Assembly (NCBI GenBank): GCA_001584585.1
Contig: LSYV01000003.1
Location: forward strand, 4,584,423 to 4,634,696
DNA from: Gonium pectorale
Lineage: Eukaryota > Chlorophyta > Chlorophyceae > Chlamydomonadales > Volvocaceae
Length of the DNA stretch: 50,274 nt
Direction: 5' to 3'
Program-made: the position numbers and the translations under genes
In this document: positions 11,776 through 21,804 of the stretch, in pieces
Layout of the letters: each line of letters opens with the position of its first letter
Numbering within the stretch: position 1 is the stretch's first letter
The notes under the pieces: generated by a model
Told to the model about the DNA's origin: nothing
The model's input: only the letters and a program-made list of their open reading frames with translations
Database searches by the model: none

Positions 11776-14700
11776 TCACACACCAAACCCAAACTTGAAG
11801 CCGCCGCCCGGGGCTGGCGCTGCTTCCCCGCCGCCACCAGCGCAACTGCTGGCGCCGCCAATGCTGAACCCAAAAGAGAATCCGCCGCCGGCGCCGCCGG
11901 CGCCGCCGCCGCTGGCGCCCTGCCCCGCAGCCGCAGCGGTTTCCCCCGCCTCTGCGCCGACCTTGCAATGGCTGTTGGAGGCGGGCGGCTGCTCCTCCTG
12001 CTGCGGCGCCGACTGCTTGAAGAGGGCCGCCAGCCTGCGCGGATGGCGAGCAGGGGAGCGGCGAGGGCGCCTGACAGCTGTACCACAGGCTTGGGCCAGA
12101 CGCCAGTGATGAGGAGTTCCATTGTTTGCGTTAATGCGGTACTCACACGCAGGTCGGCTGCGCAGGCCGACTGGCGGAGCACTGGGGCAGCGCCTACTCC
12201 CCACTGGCGCTGTGCAAGCCCGCAGTCTGTCACCCGGCCCCGATACCCACTTATTCGCCTCCCGCGCCCGCGCCCGCGCCTCCTCGCGCTTCGCCTCCAC
12301 CGCCGCCAGCAGCTGCGGCCGCTTCTCCCGCAGCACCTCCACGAACCGGTCGTACAGATTGCACCTGCACACAGGGGTCGCGTCACCGCACAGAGCAGGG
12401 GGTGGGATGCCGTGGGGGGATGGCCATGCCATGCACATGCACATGCACAGGCCATGCCATGCGAGGCCCACACGCGGCGACAGCGGCCCCGGAAAAAGCC
12501 CGTCGCAGCCACGCGCGCGGATTGCGTGCTCATCACCGCCGTCCCACCCCCTCCAGGCAAACGCCTCGCCCTCCTCCCTCGCCCAAGATGGACAACAGCC
12601 CGCCTCAACGGCCTGGAAGGGACGGTGCCGCATTGGGCTCCCCGCCCCTCCCGCCTTGCCCCTGCCCCCCCCCGTCCCTCCCCCGCCCCGCCACGGCCCA
12701 CCTGCTCTCGTGGGCGCACCCCGACACCATCTCGGGCCGCCGCGAGTGCAGGAACGCCAGCGTGGCGGGCAGACCCACCTCGGACACAAAGTTCTGCGTA
12801 AGCGCGCAGCTCTCCTGCGCAGCGTGGGGCCGGTAGGGGGCGAGCAAGGGCAAGGAGGCTGGCAAGAGTGCAAACTGGAGGAGGCATGGGGGCCGGGGCA
12901 GGGCGGGGGCGACACAAGCAGGAAGCGTGGCGGGAGGCCGGGGCGGTTCGAGAAGGCACGAGTATGGGGTCAGAGTACTGGAGGGCGCTCTCACGAGGCC
13001 GGCTGCGCTCGTCATTCCCAACCCTCGAAGGCAGAGCAGCCGCACGAGTAGGGAGGGCCTCCTCGTAGCCGCTACGACGGGCAGCCCCTTCGCTGTCGTG
13101 GATGAGGGTAAGCCCCTTTCGAGCCCCACTGAATTGGCCTCAACAGCCCGCCTACCCTCCAGCGCTCCGGGCCAGCCCGCCCCACCGCCCACGATGAGCA
13201 AACCCTCTCCAAGTGGCCGCCCTTCGCGTGGCTGTGTGTTATGCATGCGGTACGGTATGGCCGCGTGGCTGTGTGTGCGGCCCTCACCGCGCCTCCGGGT
13301 CTGCCTCCCTCCCACCACTTCGCCCCCCAACCCCTCGACCACTCGCGCCTCGGCCTCCTACTACTCGACGAACGCCTTCCAGTCTTCCTAACCNNNNNNN
13401 NNNNNNNNNNNNNCACTTGCCCCCCCCAAATGACACTGCGCCTCGGCCTCCTATACTCGACGAACGCCTTCCACGCCTTCAACCCACCGCCCTCCCGCCG
13501 AGCGCACCTCCAGGTTCAGCGCGCAGTGCCACCAGCCACGCGGCACGAACAGCAGCTCCCCGGGCCGCGCCACGAACTCCACCGGTCGCACCTATGCGTG
13601 TGCGGGTGCGTTTTGTATTTATGGGGGAGGGCAGGGGGGTTATTCGGTCCGTGGCAAAAGCTGACTGATGACCGTCGAGCAAAGAATCAGGGCAGGGGGG
13701 CAGTGGGTTGCGCGGGTGGGTGCAGTGGGTTTCAAGCATCGAGACATGATTACCATTATGAAGGAGGCCCCGCCCGCTGCTGTGGGAGCCTACCTGCAGG
13801 CTGTCTGGGACACTAGACACGCCATACTTCGGCGTCAGGCGCTGAAGCGGGGTCGCGACGGGGACCATGACCCGCTTCCCCACCCCAATATCCGCAAATC
13901 GTAAATTCTCACCCCGGCTTTATTTGACGGACGTGACCTGCCTCTCGCCGCCGGTTCCTAACAAAGCCCGACATCCCAATATCGGTACCTCCCACCGCCT
14001 ACCCATGACACGGTCGTGTCCACGTCCCATCAGCCAAGAGAGAAAAAGAGAAAAGGGCACGAACCGGCGGATGCACCCAGGTCAGGCGCATCAGTGGGGG
14101 GCGGTGCAGAGCACACCCTACTCCCCCCAACGCCCACCCCCACCCCCCTCGGCCGCCCCACCTTGCCCTCCCGCGTCGCGGCGTAGAAGTTGACAAACCA
14201 CTCTGTCAGCGAGAAGGGCTGCGCCACGTCGGCGCCGTCGGGTGAGGGGTGCACTCCCGGGGGCGGCACGCCGGGCGGGTACATGACCCACTTCTTGGCG
14301 CCCCACAGCAGGCCGTTCCAGGCGCTGGTGGCGTTCGGGTCGACGTGGAAGTTGGAGCCGCTGCGGGCGGGGCCCAGGATGAGCCAGCTGCAAGGGGCGG
14401 AGAGGGGTGGGTGGGGGTTGGGGCCGGGGGATGCGGGGGATGGGAGGGGTGGGGGGATGGAGGGGGTGCGAGGGAAGGGGAGGTGGGGAAGTTAGGTGTG
14501 GGGGTGAAGTTGGAAGGCAGTCATCGACGGGGCTTTACGACCGCACATCCGTCACTCCGGGTTTGTGAAGGAGGGTGTGCGCAACGGGGAGTGGGGGCGG
14601 GGCAGCGTCCCGCGTCAGGACGGCGACGGAGCCTATGATGACTACTTTACTTTGCGTACACTGAAAGGTGGCCAGGCGGCGGGGAGCAGCAGCAGGAAGT

Positions 14701-17700
14701 CCCAGGCACTTGCGGGTGCCTGCATGTCCCACGGGGGCGTCCTCGCGTGGGCAGTGCGAAACGTGTCCCTGCCCCCGCCCCCGCCGTGCACACCGTGGAT
14801 CACCATTCAAACCCGGAGAATTCGCCGAGCCCGCCCGCCCGCCCGCCCCCGTACGCCTCGAGGCCCCTCCCCCGCCCTCCCTCCTTCGCCCCTCACCGGT
14901 AGTGCGGACGGCCCTCCTCCCCCAGCAGCGAAAACAGGTCCTCCCCAAACTGCACGGGCGGCGCGTAGTCTGCCTCCAGTGACGGCGCCACGGCCGCGAA
15001 GCGCTTGTCGAAGAGGTACAGCGGCTGCTCGTCCCGGTTGGCGGCGCAGTAGGACCGGTAGGTGGAGAAGGGCATGGGCATGTTGCCTGGGGGGTGGGCG
15101 GGCGGGAGGGAGGGATGGAGGGGGGGCCACAAGCAGGGGGGGGGGCGGGCGGAAGGGATGGAGAGGGGCCACAAGCAGGGATGGGGCCGCGATGGGGAAC
15201 GGCAGGAATGTGCAGGGTGTGGGGTGCAGAGGTGAGGTTCGATGGCATGCATCTGGGAGCGTGTGGGCAACTAGCAGTCCAGCAGAACGCACGGGTTAGA
15301 AGGGGCACGGGTGGATGGTCCTGGTGGCCGAGGCGCGGAGCTGCGGGACGCAGCCGGACAGGGACATCGAGGCGTCGTGCCCATCTCATGGCGACCCCGG
15401 GACCCCCCCTTTCGCTCCACACACCTCCCCAGTCCCCACAAACTCCCAGACCTCGCCCGTTACGTGTGCCCCACGGCAGCTCCCGTACCGCACATCTCCT
15501 CGGCGCCCGTCTCCCTTGCCCACCCTCACTCCCGCCCCCATTCCCCAACCCCAACCCCAACCCCAGCCCCGCGTTCCCTTCTCTACTGGGTACCGATACC
15601 CACGTGCAATACCCCCCCCCCGCCAGTCGGTGTCTCGCGATGCGGCTCGTTTCCTTCACCCCTCTACCCCTCCCCTCCCCTCCCACACACGCATAACCAC
15701 ACTCTGCTCCCTCACCCACGATCACGTCCCGGTCGCCAAACACGCCGGCCAGGTAGTCGTTGCTCCACTTGGCCATGGCGGGCCAGCGCGCCATGGCGTC
15801 CGTCAGGATGACGGGACGGTTGGGCGCCCCGTACTCGGCACGGAACTGCTCCGGCGTCAGCCCGCTCCGGCTGGAGGGGCGGCGGCGGGAGGAGCAGGCA
15901 CGAGGGCGCAGCGGGCCGGGCGGGCGGGTTAGGCGGCGCTGAGGGTTTCGGAGGCCGGTGTCAGCTCACTTGACCGCCGGTACCCGCAGCTGGCGACGCA
16001 GGCACCGCCGCGGTATCCAAACTGGTGCACTTGGTGAGAGTTGTGCTGATCGGCGCCTGGCAGGCAAGTTCGCCAACGCCAGCTCGTGCACCGTCCCGTG
16101 CTGTCTCGCACACGGCCCGGCCCCTCGGTGCGCTCGAGAGGCCCGCGTCCCCGCTCACGCGTAAGCCCTCCCCCCCGCACCAGCTGCACCGCCCCCCGCC
16201 CGAGCTCCCGGGCCCCGCTCCTTCGCCACTTGCTGATGACGATCTTTCCCCCGCTCCGCCACAGCCCCAGCCCCCGCTCCACACGCCCTCAGGTCCCACT
16301 CCCCGCGCCCACCGGTCAACGCCGTCCAACCCAAAACCCTCCACCCGCCCACCCACCGGTCTATGTTGTCGATCTCCAGCCAGTCTGCGGGCGGCTCCAG
16401 GGTGGCGCAGAACCAGGGCTGGTACAGCAGGTCGCTGTAGAAGCCCTTCACGCGCAGGTAGCGCTGCCGCCCGCAGCCGGGGATGGACCGGACCAGCGGG
16501 CCGCTGCGCCGCCGCCGCTGCCGCTGCCCGGGACGGGCGGCGCCGTCGGCGGCGGCAGCCGCGGCGGCAGCGGCGGTGGAGGAGGGGCCCGGGCCCACGC
16601 CTCCGTCGTCGACGTCTCCGTCGGTTCCGGCAGCGGAGCAGCCGCCGTTGGCGGCGGCCGCAGCAGCGGCCTTGCCCTTCTTGCCCTTCTTGGCGCCCTT
16701 CCGGCCCTTGGCGCCTTCGCAATGTCCACCCGCCCCGTTGGCCGCCGGACTCTGCCCGCCCTGCTGCGCCGCGCCGCCCTGCTTCGCGGCGGCAGCAGCA
16801 GCAGCAGGTGCTGCTTCGGCACCGCCCGTCTTCCGCCGTTTGCTGCGCTTCCCATGGCCCGCACCTCCCTGCTGCTTCTCCTGCTGCCGTGGCTCCTCCT
16901 GCTCCACCTCTGATTCCGCCTCCGCCTCCTGATCCACCTCTGCGTCCGCCTCCACCTCCACCTCCAGGGCCGGCTCCGGCGGCAGCAGCCCCGTGGAGAT
17001 CAGGTAGGTCCGCTGCCAGGTGCCCGCCCAGGTGAAGCGACCGCCCAGCTCCTGGCGGGGGCAGGGCGGGAGGGAGGTGGGGGGAAGGTGTATGAGGGCA
17101 CGAGGGGAGCATAAAGGATGCTGTGGATGCTGGGCCGGCAGCGGCTCTCTCCGGGCATCCGCCGGACTGAGCTGATGCGGCTTTCTCGGTGCGGCTCCCT
17201 CCTGGGGTGTTCGGGCGCGGACGTATAGGATAAGTAGTGGTAGTGGTGGTGGTGGTGGTGGTGGTGGTGGTGACGTAGAGGAGGGCGGGCGGGTGAGAGG
17301 AGGGGTCGTGAGCGGGAGCGTGCGTTCGGGCACGGGGGCGAGGAGTCGGACGAGAGGGGGGGCGCGCTGCGTCGCAGGCGGCAGGAAGGGGCGCAAGCCG
17401 CTGCGGTCCGCCTGGACTCTGGAGGGCTCCAGGGATCCAGGGTGGCGGGGCGCATTCTCGTCCCCGTCCCAGTGGCCGTCCGAAGGATTATCGATACACG
17501 CGCACCTGTTTCCCGAATGGGACGGCATGCATACACAACACGGCGAGCTGCCCGAGGCGCCGTACGAGAACGACACATGCCAGTTACCCGGGCCGTTGCA
17601 ACCGGGCCTGGGCTCTCGTACCTCTATGACCAGCCCCTTCCAGGTCTCCTCCAGGTTGGCGAAGCAGTAGAGCGCCTTGCTGGCCAGCGCCAGCCGAGCC

Positions 17701-18091
17701 AGGTCGGCCGCGCGCAGAACGCCGCTGCCCAGCAGCTCCAGCATCAGCGCGTCGCTCAGTACGGACAGGTCGCCAAGGCCTGGGAGCGTGGGTGAGGGGG
17801 GGCGCGGGAGGGGGTAGCGGAGGGGCACGGGCGCTGGCGTGTGGGAGAGCAGGGAGCCAATGTGGGAACACGTGGGGCGGCGGAGAAGGCTTGCGTTTCG
17901 GCAACCTGGCCACTAGTGGGAGATATACTTTGGTATCTCGTCCATTTTCCACAAGCACGCAAGGCGCTTGATGCCACAATCGGGTGTGTGCCGGATGTAC
18001 ACCCGCATGGCCTGTCGGCGGACCGGGCGTCGGGGTGGCAAGGTCGGGTAAGCGCACCTGCGTCGCGAATATTGGGCCCTCCGCCACGCAT
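11776..18091 (-). CDS. F-box and JmjC-domain (JMJD6-like) Fe(II)/2-oxoglutarate oxygenase
   Basis: Exons in reading order: 18058-18091, 17622-17779, 16357-17051, 15716-15870, 14897-15086, 14162-14387, 13508-13591, 12702-12814, 12251-12364, 11776-12034; all phases agree and give about 675 residues. Residues 12-64 form an F-box-like segment. A ~150-residue low-complexity insert follows, acidic then Lys- and Ala-rich, with clusters such as KRSKRRK that could be nuclear localisation signals. The JmjC core carries the iron ligands His425, Asp427 and His508 (FHVDP, GWWH) and Lys442 at the position of the 2-oxoglutarate lysine of JMJD6; the block TSAWN matches that subgroup. The tail is Gly/Phe-rich. 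F-box plus JMJD6-type JmjC is known in plants (Arabidopsis JMJ21-like). Probable role is a nuclear protein hydroxylase or demethylase coupled to an SCF ligase; the substrate cannot be inferred. The gene is divergent from the gene at 18417. Confidence 0.92.
13345..13473. repeat. Local duplication flanking an assembly gap
   Basis: A ~37-base unit at 13345-13381 recurs at 13438-13473 with one 1-base deletion. The 20-base N run sits between the copies. It lies in the intron between the seventh and eighth coding exons of the JmjC gene. The pattern suggests a tandem array, possibly longer than shown, that the assembly could not resolve. Confidence 0.8.
13394..13413. other. Assembly gap (20 N)
   Basis: Twenty N characters lie inside an intron of the JmjC gene. 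The round length suggests a placeholder, so true distance and missing sequence are unknown. No coding exon of the gene appears interrupted. Confidence 0.98.
17243..17272. repeat. GGT trinucleotide microsatellite
   Basis: About ten GGT units lie in the second intron of the JmjC gene, so on the coding strand this is an ACC repeat. It is intronic and does not encode a homopolymer. Confidence 0.85.
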
Positions 18092-18416
18092 ATAATAATT
18101 ACCCCACGGCTCTATGCCACAGGGATGTTCCATTGCTTGTCGTCGTCGCCGCCACTCGTTAGCTGTAATTAAAATGTTGTGTGTGACTATGGCGAAACGT
18201 TTCGGTCAGTCAGCAGCTAACCGTTCGCTTCTCGCCGGCAACTTGTTACTGTACTTGCGGCCTAACCGCGAACCGACTGTGGAAACGATCCCCGTAAAGA
18301 AGCAATCCTTGTTATGCAATGGTTATTATGATCTTTTGACCACGATTTGCCCTCTGAACGCCCCCTGACTAAAAGTAGCCGAAACTCCCGCTTCTTAAGC
18401 GATCACAGCTCTACAC
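18092..18416. promoter_or_regulatory. Divergent promoter region, JmjC gene / unknown gene
   Basis: Only 325 bases separate the start codons of the minus-strand JmjC gene (18091) and the plus-strand gene at 18417. The segment is clearly more AT-rich than its surroundings, as expected for a promoter, and must hold both 5'UTRs and promoters. I found no convincing TATA box. Confidence 0.55.
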
Positions 18417-20732
18417 ATGTCAGCCGCTGTATCTGAGGACTTGCATGAGCTTGGGGCGACTTCGGGCGCGGATGCCGAAGACGGAGGTGCCGACGCCGCC
18501 GGGCCGGTGGTCCTCCCGCTAGGAGCGGCTGCGGGGACGGACGCAGCGAGCCCTGCAGCGTGCGCGTTGCCACGCACTCTGCCGCCGGGGTACATGCTGG
18601 TGACGCTGGTGCTGGAGGGGCAAGCGCATCCGGCCGTGGACAGCCTACCCACCGAGGTGGGCGCGGCACGTGTGGTCCGCGGTGGACGTACAGCCCCGGC
18701 GGGCCCACACGGTCTCCGTCCGAAGCCAGCTGCCCCTCGCTCCCTCTCTCTTGGTCCGCCTCGCCTATCGCACCCGTCGCCACCCATCACGCCGCCTCTT
18801 GCATCCTCTCCGCCCCATCCCCGCCTCATCCCCGCCCCGCCCTTGCGCGCCAGGTCCTGGGCTGCCACACCTTCGCGGACGTGTGCGCCGCAGCACTGGC
18901 CCGCGTGCCGGACGCACCCCGGGAGTACGGCATGCAGGTCCGTGGGGTGGGATGGGCTCTTGGAGCCGGCCCCCCCACCAGCCCTCTCCGCGGAGGCCGG
19001 CGGAGGCTGACGCTGTCTCCTTCCCACCGCTGCGCCCGGCCGTGCCTGCACTGCCGACATCCCCCTCATATACCTACCGCCCTTCAAACCGCCTTGACCG
19101 CCGTCCCCCGCCGCCCCTTGGCCGCCCCGCCCCGCCCTGCCAGGCCTTCCTGCTCCTAGGCTCGCTGGAGGTGCCGCTGCAGGACCCCCACACGCCCGCC
19201 CGCGCCACGCTGCGCACCTTCCCCGCAGCCACCGGCCTGCGCTTCGTGCTGGGCCCCGCGTCGGCCGCCGGGCCGGCGGGCGGCGGCAGGGCGGGCGGTG
19301 CGGTCCGCGCCACGCGGCTGGCGCCACGGCGGGAGCGGCGGTGGCCTCAGCGGCTGGCGCGGATAGCGATCGGTGTGGCCAAGGTGAGGGCCGGGGCGAC
19401 GGCGGGTGTGGCCAAGGTGCAGGGCGGGGCGGCGGCCAGTCCGCACGGGCAGCGGAGCTGGGGAGCTTTGCCTCGGCAGCACTGTTTACTCGCGCAGTGC
19501 CATGTGTCATAAACGCACGGAGACACACAGTTGCGCAATCCCTTCGTCGCCATTGCGCAGCTGGTGCTTGCGGTGGAGGCGGCGGCGCTGCTGCGTGGCG
19601 GCGCATGGAGCGCCCTCCGCAGCCTGCGCCGCGCCGCCGGCTGGGGCGGCGACAGCAGCAGCGAGTACGGCGACAACGCCGGCCCAGGCGGCGCGGGCGT
19701 TGGCTCCGAGACCGAGGCTGCGATGGACGCGGTGGCCGACTACGTGAGCGGGCGGGGCGACCTGTCGGCGCTGCAGCGGTTCGACCCGCGGGTCATCGTG
19801 GGGGCGCTGGAGGGCATGGACACCGAGGTGCTGGAGGAGGTGAGCGGCGGGGGGGGAGGGAGTGGGGCGGCGGTGTCAGTAGTATGGATGGGGGTGGCCG
19901 AATGAGGGGGGGGGCTCTGTGTGGTTATGTATGCGTTACGGTATGCTCAAAACAGTTCTATACAAGACAAAACAACTAGCCGGCAGCTCATGAGCCAGAC
20001 CCAGCTAAGTGACCCTCTCAGCTAAGTACTGGGGCGCTGGGGCGCTGGGCACTGGGGCGCTGGGCTGGATATATGGATAGCTGCGCTGCGCTGCGCTGGG
20101 CTGGGCTGACCTCCAGACTGGGCTCTATGTGGGAGTGTTGGGTGGGCGGGATGAGGGGGAGAGGCCGGTCGCCCACTCGCTGGGATGGAGTCGGGCAGAA
20201 GGCGGCCTGGGGCTGACAGACGTGCGGGGTGGACGGGACAGCGGGCCAAAGCCCAGCCGCACGCCGGACCGGCCGCGTCATACCAACGCACCGCTGACGA
20301 TGGCGATGCGACCGCTGGTGCCTGCGGTGCTACCCTAACAGAGGCGCCCTTAACACCCCTTTCGTCGTTAACCCGCTCCTGGTCCCGCCTCAGCTGGACG
20401 TCCCGGACGTGGCGCAGACGCGGGCGGCCGTCACAGCGCTGCTCCAACAGATCAAGGAGGACGCAGCGGCGGCGGCCGAGGCAGAGGCGGCAGGGCCGTC
20501 TTCCAGCAGATCCGAAGACGGCGCCTCCGGAGGCGCAGGCGGCTCGGGCGGGGCGGCCGGCAGGCAGGGGCGAGCGCTAGACGCGGGCGATAAGGCGTCG
20601 GCGGCGCCCGGCAGCGAGGGGGCAGAGGGAGGGCCTGGTGGAGTCGAGGAGGCGGAGGGTCCGCCGGCGGCACTACCCGGCTTTGGCCCCGCAACGACGG
20701 CCGGCACGGGACCGTCGCGAGGTGGCCGGTAG
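18417..20732 (+). CDS. Unrecognised 403-residue protein
   Basis: Exons 18417-18656, 18854-18937, 19144-19383, 19531-19839 and 20394-20732 are all multiples of three, so every intron is phase 0; the product is 403 residues. I do not recognise the family. The N-terminal ~55 residues are acidic, Ala/Gly-rich and probably disordered. A segment around 55-140 (starting MLVTLVLEG) has the alternating hydrophobic pattern of a small beta-rich fold, possibly ubiquitin-like, but this is only an impression. The middle is Arg/Gly-rich, then Leu/Ala-rich helical stretches follow (VAIAQLVLAVEAAALL), and the C-terminus is Glu/Ala/Gly-rich and disordered. No signal peptide or clear transmembrane segment is seen. 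The fourth exon could instead start at 19561, also in phase. The existence of the gene is well supported by consistent phase and splice sites. Confidence 0.75.
20031..20108. repeat. Intronic GGGCGCTGG / GCGCT tandem repeats
   Basis: Three close copies of GGGGCGCTGG are followed by a run of GCGCT and GGCT units. They lie in the last intron of the unrecognised gene at 18417-20732. Confidence 0.75.
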
Positions 20733-21300
20733 CGTCGGTGGCGGCTGGCTCTCGTAGGGTTGATAAACAACGGTGACTGGTGGCTGGCGGGGCCGTCCTG
20801 GTTTGCCCATTGGGCAAATGGCTGCAGGCTGTATGTTGGAGTTGCAAGCGGCGTGCTCTGGGCAATTGGGTGCATGCCGACACTCTGTCCCCGACCGCCA
20901 TCCGGCCATGTCGCTGGTCGCTGGCTGCCAGGATGCGCGGTCGCGGCTCAGCGACTGCGGTGGCCGGTGACGCGTGGGCAGCGCTGGCGCCCGGTCCTGG
21001 AGGCCTCGCAGCGGCAGCGGTGGAGAGGACGTGGCTTTGGCACCTCGTGCACCGGTGGCACCACTTGGCGGCAACCCCAACTTGTCGGTTGCGACTGGTC
21101 GCCGGTGCGCTGCGTTGGCGAGAGCAAAGTCCGGCAACGCGCCCTCATCCTGGAGTCCTGTTAGGGAGGGGCCCAAAAGCGGGAGGGGGGCCGAGTGCTT
21201 AGGGCGCCAGGCCCAAGGCGAGGCCTGAACTTGCGCTCCGGAGGAATGGGGCTTGGCTGCATCGCCGTGGGTAATGCATTGCTTCGCCCCCGGTAGGAGA

Positions 21301-21406
21301 GTAGGAGAGCGTGGCTGACTGCCTGCGGTATGCAGACCAGGAGTGCACCGCTAGGTCTACTCCATGTTATCCGGCCCCCATGGCCCCCCGGCAGAACCCA
21401 ACCAGC
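21301..21406 (+). repeat. Direct repeat, copy 1 (~106 bp)
   Basis: This copy matches 21498-21603 at roughly 80 percent by eye. The best-conserved blocks are GCGGTATGCAGACCAGG, CTCCATGTTATCCG (offset by one base), and GGCAGAACCCAA. There are no terminal inverted repeats or coding capacity, so it may be a short non-autonomous element relic or a satellite fragment. Confidence 0.75.
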
Positions 21407-21497
21407 AAGCGGTAAACAGCAGTGACGCAAGGAAGAAAGGAAAGTCAGGTTCCAGCTATACTTGGGAACTTGGCCATACCGTCATCATCTCTTACTG

Positions 21498-21603
21498 TAG
21501 AAGAGCTCAAAGCTCACCGCCCGCGGTATGCAGACCAGGGGTGCACCACTAGGTGCACTCCATGTTATCCGCCCCCGTGGCCCCGTGGCAGAACCCAAGC
21601 AAC
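21498..21603 (+). repeat. Direct repeat, copy 2 (~106 bp)
   Basis: This is the second copy of the unit at 21301-21406, 197 bases downstream. The unlike ~90-base stretch between the copies argues against a simple recent tandem duplication. Confidence 0.75.
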
Positions 21604-21804
21604 ATATTTTAACACAGCGTTGTTGCACTCGGAAAGGAGGGACAGCTAACAGTGCAACAGAACGCAAAGCCGTACCGTCCTGTCCTCTCTTAGTTTATGC
21701 CTTGTCTACAAGGTTGCCTTGCTTAAAGGAGGCGTTGCACATTCACCTGCTGCTTTCTGGCTGGTCCCATTCTCTACCACAGACATCCAGAAGCAGACGT
21801 GGAA

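Larger units (their letters stand above)
20733..21804 (+). other. Spacer with 3'UTR and a dispersed repeat
   Basis: No coding segment is supported. I found no TGTAA between the stop at 20732 and 21804, so the 3' end of the upstream transcript is not marked by the usual signal. The segment holds two copies of a ~106-base direct repeat (21301-21406 and 21498-21603) and, at its end, the promoter and 5'UTR of the DUF1279 gene. Confidence 0.5.

Noticed and set aside
11684..13051. Long plus-strand open frames (141 to 345 codons) opposite the JmjC gene
   Set aside because: They are antisense shadows of GC-rich coding exons and introns, with Pro/Arg/Ala-heavy composition and no splice logic; the minus-strand frame gives a complete, phase-consistent JmjC protein.
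16025..17035. 336-codon plus-strand frame opposite the F-box/JmjC low-complexity exon
   Set aside because: It is the mirror of the poly-Ala/Lys-rich coding exon; repetitive GC-rich sequence is open in several frames.
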